In this document: one piece after another, positions 7,891 to 15,075 of the stretch
Layout: each line of letters begins with the position of its first letter
Numbering within the stretch: the stretch's first letter is position 1
Assembly (NCBI GenBank): GCA_018266375.1
Contig: JAFEAO010000002.1
Location: forward strand, 315,582-379,581
Length of the DNA stretch: 64,000 nt
Direction of reading: 5' to 3'
Source: Bdellovibrionales bacterium
GTDB lineage: Bacteria > Bdellovibrionota > UBA1018 > CAIMNF01
Translations under genes and position numbers: made by a program
The notes under the pieces: generated by a model
The model's database searches: none
Told to the model about the DNA's origin: nothing
Seen by the model: the letters and a program-made list of their open reading frames with translations, nothing else

Positions 7891-8629
7891 TTGTCTCTCT
7901 CCAATGGCGTAAGAATAGCCGATTGAGAAGAGAGATAAAGAAAAAAAACAAACCCCCAAGAGCCGCGGCTAAGATCACTGAAGCAAAGACACGGTCAATA
8001 CGCTGTTGATTGCGAGCGGTATCGACGAGGCCGCCGAGGCCGCCGCCCGAGATAAACTCACCGACGATGGCGCCGATGACCGACAGGCCCGCCGCGATTT
8101 TAAAGCCGCCGAGGATTTGCGGGAGCGCATACGGCAAACGCAGGCGGAACAACACCTGCGAAGGTTGGGCGCCGATCATGTGAAAGAGGCTGAGCAGTAG
8201 CGGATCGGTGTTGAGAAGTCCGAGCACTGAGTTCGCGATCACCGGGAAAATCGACACGATAAAAGACGATGCGACGACCGTCGGAAGCCCGTAGCCGAGC
8301 CAGATCACGAGTAGCGGCGCAATCGCGATGATTGGAACTGTTTGGAAAAAAATCGCGTACGGATAAAACATTTCGCGGATGATGCGCGAGTAAGCGAGGA
8401 GCATCGCAAAACCCAAGCCCAGGATCATGCTGATACCGAGACCCGCGGCAGATGCCAGGGTTGTTTGAAAGAAGGTTTGCGCAAACGTCGCTGGGTCGTC
8501 GGCAACCGCCGTGAAGATGGAGGTCGGTGCCGGGAAGAGAAATGGCGGCAGTACTCCCCTGCGCGATAAAATCTCGGCAACGAGGGTGACGACGACGAGC
8601 GGGATAATCGGGAGAATGATTTTTTTCAC
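7877..8629 (-). CDS. ABC transporter permease, NitT/TauT/thiamine-precursor type
   Basis: A 250-residue inner membrane protein with about six transmembrane segments. The BPD_transp_1 signature region appears as IGAQPSQVLFRLRLPYALPQILGGFKIA, the EAA-loop-like site that contacts the ATPase. It begins with GTG at 8629, overlapping the ATPase stop (GTGA), which sets the start: longer in-frame versions would run into the ATPase gene. It pairs with the ATPase upstream and the binding protein downstream to form an importer. Confidence 0.9.
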   Translation of the reverse strand: MKKIILPIIPLVVVTLVAEILSRRGVLPPFLFPAPTSIFTAVADDPATFAQTFFQTTLASAAGLGISMILGLGFAMLLAYSRIIREMFYPYAIFFQTVPIIAIAPLLVIWLGYGLPTVVASSFIVSIFPVIANSVLGLLNTDPLLLSLFHMIGAQPSQVLFRLRLPYALPQILGGFKIAAGLSVIGAIVGEFISGGGLGGLVDTARNQQRIDRVFASVILAAALGGLFFFFISLLNRLFLRHWRETNETP

Positions 8630-9384
8630 TTCGCCCCATCCCTCGGTTTTAGAAGTTCGAAGCACTTTTCGACTCTCGACTGGAAATCCTGCGACCCGCG
8701 AAGGGAGAGCGGCCGCTCGTGGCCGAACGGCAACTTCTCGTCGAGAACGATCTTGCCCGGCTGTCCATGCAGAACAATTGCGCGATCCGCGAGCCACAGC
8801 GCTTCAGTGATTGAGTGCGTCACCATAAAGACGGTGGGTTTGAGCTGCTTCCACAATTCGCGAAGTTCCAGGCCCAGTTCCATTCGGATCGGCTCGTCGA
8901 GGGCGGAGAACGGTTCATCGAGCAGTAGCAACTTCGGCTCGGTGATCAGGGCGCGTGCGATCGATACGCGCATCTTCATTCCGCCTGAGAGTTCGCGCGG
9001 ATAAGCGTCCAAGAAGTTTTGCAGGCGCAGCTTTTCGATCCAGGGCTTTGCGCGTTTGCGAGCTTCGGTCTCGCAGTTTGCGGCCCCGCGAATCGTGATC
9101 GGCAGCATGATGTTTTCCATGACCGTGAGCCAGGGCAGAAGTGCCGATTCTTGGAACACGAAGCCGATTTGGTCGCGGGCATACGGAGTGTGGAAGGTGC
9201 CTCCCGATGCGGGTTCGAGCTCCGAGATGAGTTTCAGTAACGTGGATTTGCCCGAACCCGACGGCCCGAGGAGCGCTACCCATTGAGATTCAGGAATAGA
9301 AGCGTTAAAGGGGGCGAGTCCGGTTTTGGTCGAATCGTAAATCTTTTCCAGTCCCAAAAAATCGAGACTACCGAATTCGATCAT
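8626..9384 (-). CDS. ABC transporter ATP-binding protein, SsuB/TauB/ThiZ type
   Basis: A 252-residue cytosolic ATPase driving the importer. Walker A is GPSGSGKSTLLK, the Q-loop is FVFQESALLPWL, the signature is LSGGMKMRVSIARAL, Walker B is LLLLDEPFSALDE, and the switch is MVTHSITEALWLA. These match the nitrate/sulfonate/thiamine-precursor import branch. The ATG at 9384 lies 2 bases after the stop of the upstream pterin-synthase-like gene, showing tight co-translation; downstream the permease start overlaps its stop. Confidence 0.93.
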   Translation of the reverse strand: MIEFGSLDFLGLEKIYDSTKTGLAPFNASIPESQWVALLGPSGSGKSTLLKLISELEPASGGTFHTPYARDQIGFVFQESALLPWLTVMENIMLPITIRGAANCETEARKRAKPWIEKLRLQNFLDAYPRELSGGMKMRVSIARALITEPKLLLLDEPFSALDEPIRMELGLELRELWKQLKPTVFMVTHSITEALWLADRAIVLHGQPGKIVLDEKLPFGHERPLSLRGSQDFQSRVEKCFELLKPRDGAK

Positions 9385-9386
9385 GG

Positions 9387-9788
9387 TCAGGCCGTGCCTT
9401 CCGCCGTGCCTTCGACGCGCGCCGTGCCGGTACGATTACCGGCGAGATCGCACAAGCAAACGCTCACGCCCACGAGCGGCGTCTCCGGATTGCGCTTGAG
9501 GAACTCGTGCCATATCCACACCGCCATGTTTTCGCTCGTCGGCGAAAACTCGGCGAGCGAATCGTTGAGATAGGTGCCGGCATACGGATCGGTGATCTTG
9601 GCGACCTCGCCCTGCAGTTGCACGAGATCGATCAGTCGATCGCTCTTTAACGGAAGCTTGGCTTTGAACTCGAGGGCGATTTTCCAGAGATGCACGTGCG
9701 GGACTTCGGAACCCGTAAGCGAGTGCGAAGCGCGAAATTCGGAATAAACTATGAGCGACATGGCGGACGGCGGGCGTACCTTACTCAT
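9387..9788 (-). CDS. 6-pyruvoyltetrahydropterin synthase/QueD-like protein (second copy)
   Basis: A 133-residue protein with the T-fold layout of PTPS/QueD: FRASHSL and HVHLWKIALEF supply three candidate zinc histidines, followed by LIDLVQLQGEV, YLND and PTSENMAVWIWHEFL, which match the D-F/LN/PT-x-EN positions of the family. The family acts on dihydroneopterin triphosphate. The active-site cysteine that QueD has four residues before the HxH is a serine here (SEVPHVH), so the reaction may differ. The start at 9788 overlaps the upstream gene by 8 bases; an ATG at 9761 (MSLIVYS) is also plausible. It is in an operon with the ABC importer. Confidence 0.8.
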   Translation of the reverse strand: MSKVRPPSAMSLIVYSEFRASHSLTGSEVPHVHLWKIALEFKAKLPLKSDRLIDLVQLQGEVAKITDPYAGTYLNDSLAEFSPTSENMAVWIWHEFLKRNPETPLVGVSVCLCDLAGNRTGTARVEGTAEGTA

Positions 9789-10269
9789 GGGTGTACAGCG
9801 CCCCCTGTCCCGGGCTTTCTTCGATCAATACTGAGACCGCACCGATGTTTTTATTGTGGCCGAAGTCGAGTTCCATCTCGAGGAACTCGTGGTAAGCCTT
9901 CGCGAGCGCCTCACAAGTGACATTGTCGATTTTTAAGAGCACGACTTCTTCAGCGGGGAAAACGTAACGTTTTTTACAAAGCTTAAATTCGATTTCCGCT
10001 TTCGATTTTTTAACGAGCTTGAAGTGGGGGTTCTCGGTTGCGATTAGAAGGCGCTCATCCCACAACGCCGCGATTTTTTTCATAGCGTCTTTAACATCGG
10101 CAAAGGGCAGCATCTTTTTGAAGCTGACATCGCGCACTTTTACACTGACGGTGGGCATGTACTGATGGCCGTGGATCGCTTCCTTCGTTCCGTCGGGGAA
10201 GACGGTCATGTGGCTTGACGCAAATTTCAGCGCCTCTTTTCGGATGCGGATCTCGTACGATTCAGGCAT
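9781..10269 (-). CDS. 6-pyruvoyltetrahydropterin synthase/QueD-like protein (first copy)
   Basis: About 162 residues and distantly related to the next gene. FASSHMTVF and IHGHQYMPTVSV give the zinc-histidine triad; FADVKDAMKKI, LWDERLLI and NVTCEALAKAYHEFL align with the remaining family positions. No cysteine stands before HGH (KEAIHGH), so the QueD catalytic cysteine is absent; a cysteine does occur later (NVTCEALA). It heads the operon of two T-fold proteins plus an ABC importer. A GTG at 10293 would extend it by eight residues; I prefer the ATG at 10269, where the family starts. Only about 42 bases separate it from the divergent dehydrogenase, so the promoters must overlap. Confidence 0.8.
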   Translation of the reverse strand: MPESYEIRIRKEALKFASSHMTVFPDGTKEAIHGHQYMPTVSVKVRDVSFKKMLPFADVKDAMKKIAALWDERLLIATENPHFKLVKKSKAEIEFKLCKKRYVFPAEEVVLLKIDNVTCEALAKAYHEFLEMELDFGHNKNIGAVSVLIEESPGQGALYTHE

Positions 10270-10311
10270 AGTTTGATGGTCAAAATATAACACAGAGTGT
10301 GGAGAGTGCCT

Positions 10312-11046
10312 ATGATTTCACCCGTCATTTTCGTCACCGGCGCCGGTAAAGGTATCGGAGAAGCCTGTGTAAAAGACCTCATTCGTCGTTCGGGCACGAA
10401 CTTAGGCTTCAAGCCCCGTCTATATTTGACCTCGCGAACTCAGGCTGACTTGAATCGCTTAGCCGCGGACGCCCGTGGCGCGGGCGTCGACGTCGGTGTC
10501 TTAGCCGCCGATCTTGGCGATGCCCCAACCCGGGCGTTTGAAGGTTGCTTAAAGCAATTCGGCCGTGTGGATGTGTGTCTGCACTCAGCGGGGGTCGGCG
10601 TGTTTAAAAACTTTTTAGAACTCACGCGCGAGGATGTGGCGTTCACGATGAAGACTAACGTCGAAGCGTCATTCCTGCTCCTGCAAGCCGTCTACAAACA
10701 GATGCGCGTTCAGAAAGGCGGAATGATCCAGTGGATTACCTCGGTCGCGGCCGAGAAGCCGTTTGATCAAAGCGCCGCCTACTGCATGAGTAAATACGCG
10801 CAGCAGGGGCTCATGGAAGTGATGCGATTGTATGGTTATCAAGACGGCATCCGCTTAATCGAAGTCAAACCTGGCGCAGTCCACACTCCGATGTGGGGGG
10901 ACGTGCCGCCCGAGATGTCCGCAAGGATGATGGCTGCCTCCGACGTCGCGCAAGCGATGATCGATGCGATCTTTATCCCTTCTCGCACAACAATCGAAGA
11001 GATCACGATTCGCCCACTCCACGGCGATATTCAGAGCATGGATTAG
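10312..11046 (+). CDS. Short-chain dehydrogenase/reductase, possibly sepiapterin reductase-like
   Basis: A 244-residue classical SDR. TGAGKGIGEA is the NAD(P)H-binding glycine motif, HSAGVG corresponds to the NAG position, and S-x-Y-C-M-S-K (SAAYCMSKYA) holds the catalytic Ser/Tyr/Lys. The expected product is a cytosolic NADPH-dependent reductase. Because it is divergent from two PTPS-like genes, a role in reducing a pterin intermediate, as sepiapterin reductase does in tetrahydrobiopterin synthesis, is a reasonable inference, but SDR sequences alone rarely reveal substrate. The ATG at 10312 has GGAG 8-11 bases upstream; an earlier in-frame ATG has no such site. Confidence 0.85.
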   Translation: MISPVIFVTGAGKGIGEACVKDLIRRSGTNLGFKPRLYLTSRTQADLNRLAADARGAGVDVGVLAADLGDAPTRAFEGCLKQFGRVDVCLHSAGVGVFKNFLELTREDVAFTMKTNVEASFLLLQAVYKQMRVQKGGMIQWITSVAAEKPFDQSAAYCMSKYAQQGLMEVMRLYGYQDGIRLIEVKPGAVHTPMWGDVPPEMSARMMAASDVAQAMIDAIFIPSRTTIEEITIRPLHGDIQSMD

Positions 11047-11074
11047 TTTTCGGCTTCGGCTTGCGCCAAATTGA

Positions 11075-11215
11075 TTGCTCCGATATGGTGGATGAATTCG
11101 AAGTGACTGAAGTGGGTGCGCGGCGAAAATCGCCCGACCGCAATTCCCACACTGTCCCGCAACGGTAAATTGGGCCGCCTGATGGCGGCACGTAAAGTCC
11201 GATCGTCCTTCGAGC
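11075..11215 (+). promoter_or_regulatory. Cobalamin riboswitch
   Basis: Between the SDR and the TonB receptor is the conserved B12 aptamer core: GCGAAAATCG, CAATTCCCACACTG, TCCCGCAACGGTAA, a CCGCC/GGCGG hairpin (11175-11188) and GTAAAGTCCGATCGTCC in the place of the B12 box. The order and spacing match adenosylcobalamin-type riboswitches. The receptor's GGAGG lies about 30 bases after the aptamer, so control is most likely at translation initiation; I saw no poly-T terminator. The exact 5' edge is approximate. Confidence 0.85.
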
Positions 11216-11252
11216 GAATCTGTTTTGCAGGTTCAATCCCGCGGAGGAACTC

Positions 11253-13013
11253 ATGAAAGCCCTTATTTCAATTTTTGCCGCTCTTACCTTACCGGCCGTC
11301 CAAGCCGATGAAACCGCCTACACCATCGAACCCATCATTTTTTCGGGCAAAGCGAGCTTCGAAACCCTGAGCGAAGAAACGGTGGTTCCAAAAAAATCGA
11401 AAGACGTCGAGCAGTCGCGGTTTTCACTTATCAAAGATCTCGCCGGCGGCGAAGGTTTTCCGGCGGCGAACTTAGGCTTTCCGGGGGGGGCGAGCGGCGT
11501 GAAACTCGGTGGCCGGTCCATCGAAGACACTCAGGTGTCGACTCTCGGCGTACCGCTGAATCTCCCGCAAGGCGGAGGTGCTGATCTCTCGATATTCCCG
11601 AGTTTTTTGTGGTCGCGCGCGGATTTCGCACCGACACCGATTGCAAGCGGCTATGCGCCGACGAGCGCGTCGGGCTCGATCGATTTAAAGCTGTGGACGC
11701 GCGAACAAATTTTAAAACCTTACAAATCAAGCGAACCGCAAAATCGCGTGACCGGGAGTTATGATCGCCAGGTGCAAAATTTTTCACTGGCCAGTCGCCA
11801 GCAAAATATCGCGATCAACGCGGGGATGAACTTCGGACTTCAGACCGGACCGGCGGGTTCTCTCAGCTACGAATTTTATCGCGACTCGATTCAAACCTGG
11901 CGGTTGCATTTTATCGGCACTGATCAGGAAGCCGATAGCCCGGGTTCGAAGAGCAGTCCCACTTCGGGCGCGAAACTTAAAAATTGGCGTATGATACCGA
12001 TCCTTGAAACCCAGCGCTCGCTCGGCGACGACTGGATTTGGGAATCGACGGAATTTGCGGATTTGAGCGGACTCACCTACGATTCGCCGACGCCGGGATC
12101 ATCTAGCACTTCGCGGACTCAACAATACGGAACCGAGAACGCCTTTACGGTCGACGACTACGCGATCGCGCTCTCCGCACGCTACGAACATTATGAGGCG
12201 GCTAACGCCCGAGCCGATGAGTTCCCCATGCTTGGCTCGCTCTCCAAGCTGTTTCGTTTGAGCAAAAATTCGGAATTCAAAGCTACCGCACAAGTAAGCG
12301 CGATCAACACCTTGGGCGCAGCACCCGGCGGACGCCTCGGGTGGAAATCCGGCGCCTACTTTGCCGAGCTCTTTACCACGGCAAAAATGCCGACCCTCAC
12401 CGCGCGCTACTATCAGGATGCGCTCTTCCATCCGAACGTGAATTTAAAGACCGAGCGAATCTACAGTGCCGTCATCGGTCGCGAAGGAACCCTGGGTGAA
12501 CTCCAGAGTAAGACCTCGCTCAAGGGTGAGCATCGCGCGGATGTTCAGATCACGTCGATCCTCAGTCCGGTGACGTTTGAATCGACGGTGATTAACTCAG
12601 GTGCCGCCGATCTCGTATATCTTGAGCAGGAATGGAAATGGGAAGCGACGGGACGCCTCACTCTCACTAACATCTGGCTCTTTTCCTACTCCAAGATGCA
12701 AAACAATGACCTGCCTTATCCCGATCTCTCGGCGGTGACGATCAAAGGCAGAGCCGGCTATCGATTCTCGCCCATGCTCAGCCTTGAGGGCCGAGGTCAG
12801 TATCAAGGCCCGAGTGTCGCGGCCGCTTACCCGAACAACGGCCGCTTCCATCCCAACTATGCGCTCTTTGACGCCGAACTGCGTGTGACCGCGAGTAATG
12901 ACGTGCAGTTTCAAGCCGGGATTGAAAATCTCACCGACAATCGCGCGGAGGTCGTGCTCGATTATCCTCTTCCAGGTCGGATGGTCTATTTAGGAATGCA
13001 GATCGCGCTATAA
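11253..13013 (+). CDS. TonB-dependent outer membrane receptor, probably for cobalamin
   Basis: A 586-residue protein with a short signal peptide (ALISIFAALTLPAVQA). An N-terminal plug-like region (SLIKDLAGGEGFPAANLGF, GVKLGGRSIEDTQV) leads into many amphipathic strands and ends in a beta-barrel closing strand (GRMVYLGMQIAL). The segment FQAGIENLTDNRAEVVLDYPLPGRM is typical of the last strands of TonB receptors of the BtuB type. The cobalamin riboswitch upstream is the main reason to propose vitamin B12 or a corrinoid as substrate. No BtuFCD or TonB genes lie in the window. GGAGG stands ahead of the ATG. Confidence 0.85.
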   Translation: MKALISIFAALTLPAVQADETAYTIEPIIFSGKASFETLSEETVVPKKSKDVEQSRFSLIKDLAGGEGFPAANLGFPGGASGVKLGGRSIEDTQVSTLGVPLNLPQGGGADLSIFPSFLWSRADFAPTPIASGYAPTSASGSIDLKLWTREQILKPYKSSEPQNRVTGSYDRQVQNFSLASRQQNIAINAGMNFGLQTGPAGSLSYEFYRDSIQTWRLHFIGTDQEADSPGSKSSPTSGAKLKNWRMIPILETQRSLGDDWIWESTEFADLSGLTYDSPTPGSSSTSRTQQYGTENAFTVDDYAIALSARYEHYEAANARADEFPMLGSLSKLFRLSKNSEFKATAQVSAINTLGAAPGGRLGWKSGAYFAELFTTAKMPTLTARYYQDALFHPNVNLKTERIYSAVIGREGTLGELQSKTSLKGEHRADVQITSILSPVTFESTVINSGAADLVYLEQEWKWEATGRLTLTNIWLFSYSKMQNNDLPYPDLSAVTIKGRAGYRFSPMLSLEGRGQYQGPSVAAAYPNNGRFHPNYALFDAELRVTASNDVQFQAGIENLTDNRAEVVLDYPLPGRMVYLGMQIAL

Positions 13014-13036
13014 TCCTGACGGCCGTTATTCAACGG

Positions 13037-14137
13037 CTATAAATAGAAATGACTCATGAGATACACAAAGTCGTAGCCATCGGCCTGGAGGCTTTTATCT
13101 ACCTTATACTCGTACGCCACATTAAATTCAAAGTGGCTACGCGGGAAAATCTGGAGGCCGAGACCGACCGTGGTTTGCTCGGTATCGGGCGTGGAGAAGC
13201 TCGCGCGCCCGAGCTCCTGGAGCGCGTAGATCCAGAGTCCGTTAGTTGCTTCGAAAGACACTTTTTGAGTCGAGGCGTATCCGCCGGTCATGTTCGCGCG
13301 GTGGATGAAATCGATTTCGGTCGAGGCAAACCACTGCTCGCTAATACCCCACACGGCCGAAGGACCATAGAGCCAGCGTTTTCCGACGCCATTCTCGCCG
13401 TACCACACGTTACCGGTTATCCGCAGTCGCTCGGTCGGCGCAAAACCAACCTGGCCCGAGAACCCCGAATCGTAAGCCCTTTTGCCGTCGCCGAAGCGAC
13501 CGAGCATTCCTGTGGCAAAGACGCTCCATTGCTCGCCGACCGCTGAGATCTCGATCGCATCCGCTTCATGGTTTTCTCCGAGGCGTAACGGATCTTTGGT
13601 CAGCACCGCGTGATCCGGCGTCAAGATGCCGAAGGTCGGGACGAAGCGGCCCGCCCGCACTCGCCAGGTATCGTCGTATTGATACATGAGGTAGTGATTG
13701 CGGCTGATGAACTCGGCATCACCGCCGAAACTGGTGTTGGACAAGTCCGCACCGAGAGATCCGACGGCGGTCACTTTGTCGACAACCACCGCAAACTCAG
13801 CGTCGGATTGCATCAGGATGGTGCGCGCTTGCTTGGCGTTAGCGTCATCTTGTAGAAAGTAAACCGCGCGCACGTCGCCGCCTCCGCGCAAATACTTGGC
13901 GATCGAGGCGTTCGCGATCGCGCCGTACAGATACTCATGCTCTTTGTTTTCATCGTTCGGGCTTTTCCACATCGCGAGCTTTTCGCGAACGATCGAACGT
14001 CCGTACTCGTTCAGCACCCCGCCCCCGCCCGGACTGATGTGACAGCTCACGCAGTTGACGTAGCCGGAACGGATCATCTCAGGAAAGGCATGCGCGGATG
14101 CCGACCACAATAAAAACAAAGAGAGGACCGAGCTCAT
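13037..14137 (-). CDS. Outer membrane beta-barrel protein with an N-terminal c-type heme motif
   Basis: A 366-residue protein with a signal peptide (LSLFLLWSASAHA) and then CVSCH near residue 30, a covalent heme c attachment site, with NEYGRSIVREK following. From about residue 80 onward the sequence is a run of alternating amphipathic strands ending FVYLMSHFYL, as in 16- to 18-strand porins. It thus looks like a porin carrying a single heme at the periplasmic mouth. Its start overlaps the stop of the cytochrome-YceI lipoprotein gene (ATGA), so the two are translated together. The role may be electron transfer across, or redox sensing at, the outer membrane; this is inference. A small GCCGTT/AACGGC hairpin (13022-13037) separates it from the convergent TonB receptor gene. 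Confidence 0.75.
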   Translation of the reverse strand: MSSVLSLFLLWSASAHAFPEMIRSGYVNCVSCHISPGGGGVLNEYGRSIVREKLAMWKSPNDENKEHEYLYGAIANASIAKYLRGGGDVRAVYFLQDDANAKQARTILMQSDAEFAVVVDKVTAVGSLGADLSNTSFGGDAEFISRNHYLMYQYDDTWRVRAGRFVPTFGILTPDHAVLTKDPLRLGENHEADAIEISAVGEQWSVFATGMLGRFGDGKRAYDSGFSGQVGFAPTERLRITGNVWYGENGVGKRWLYGPSAVWGISEQWFASTEIDFIHRANMTGGYASTQKVSFEATNGLWIYALQELGRASFSTPDTEQTTVGLGLQIFPRSHFEFNVAYEYKVDKSLQADGYDFVYLMSHFYL

Positions 14138-15072
14138 GGCTTCGCTTCGCCCTTCACGGTGACGTCGACGTCATCTTGCATCGTCATGCCGAGATATTTT
14201 GGAGGTTCGATGTCAAAGTCGGATTGCTTGATCTTGAAGGTCACATCATAAGCGAGCGATTTGTTGGTTGCGGACTTGTCGGTGATCTTCGCGGTGCCTT
14301 CGACGTCTTTTTCTTTGCCGTGGAACTTGAGTTTGCCTTTGAAAGGCGCCCCGTCCGCATTGACCGGAATATCGGTAAACGTAATTTCGCTCGTCGGGAA
14401 TTTTTCAGGCTCGAGGATTTTTTCTTTGAGGTGCTTGTCTCTGAGGGCCATGCCGCCCGTTGTAAACCGATCCATCTTGGCGACAAGTTTGCCCGAGGCG
14501 CCCTTAGGGCCGGTGCTGACCTTCCCGGTCAAATCATCGGACGTCCCGTGAATTTTGAGCATGCTCGGTTTGCCGATGACAAAGAACTCGACCTGTGCTT
14601 TTTGCGAAGCGAAGTCCGCTGCGGAAGCCGAAGGAAGAATCCAATCGAATACCGTCGTGGCCACAGATGCAGGCGTTGCAATCGGTGTTGGTTCCGGAGC
14701 CGGCGCCGAAGCGCCGTCCGCATTCTCAGGCGTGCCTTCGGCGATCCAGTCAGCGAGCAGTTTAATATCGGCGTCGCTTAAGGGTTTACGCGGCGGCATC
14801 ACGCGCGTATCGAGAGTGACTTCTTTAATAAGCGCGAGGTTTGCGCGAACTTGTGCGTACGAATCGAGTGCGATCCCGCCTTTTGGATTGTTGACGTTAT
14901 GGCAATGCACGCAGCTCGGTGCGATCACGCGCTCATGAATTTGTTTGTAACCGATCTGTTCCGCGCGCAGGGGCAACGTCTCGACCTGACGCTTGGACTG
15001 ATAAATTCCGCACCCCTGAATTGCAGCCAAGACAAGAATGAAAAATAGACGGGTCATTTTACCAGCACTCAT
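14134..15072 (-). CDS. Lipoprotein with a cytochrome c domain fused to a YceI-like domain
   Basis: A 312-residue protein. The signal sequence ends in a lipobox (LAAIQGCG, Cys about 21). CVHCHNV gives a heme c site near residue 54, with MPPRKPLSDADIKLLADWI providing the usual distal methionine and closing helix of a small class I cytochrome. After a proline/alanine-rich linker, residues from about 155 to 312 resemble YceI (AQVEFFVIGKPSMLKIHG, EKFPTSEITFTDI, GKLKFHGKEKDVEGTAKI), a lipocalin-like fold that binds polyprenyl chains. Fusion of the two is unusual. The gene starts 3 bases after gltX and overlaps the heme-porin gene. Confidence 0.82.
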   Translation of the reverse strand: MSAGKMTRLFFILVLAAIQGCGIYQSKRQVETLPLRAEQIGYKQIHERVIAPSCVHCHNVNNPKGGIALDSYAQVRANLALIKEVTLDTRVMPPRKPLSDADIKLLADWIAEGTPENADGASAPAPEPTPIATPASVATTVFDWILPSASAADFASQKAQVEFFVIGKPSMLKIHGTSDDLTGKVSTGPKGASGKLVAKMDRFTTGGMALRDKHLKEKILEPEKFPTSEITFTDIPVNADGAPFKGKLKFHGKEKDVEGTAKITDKSATNKSLAYDVTFKIKQSDFDIEPPKYLGMTMQDDVDVTVKGEAKP

Positions 15073-15075
15073 CGT

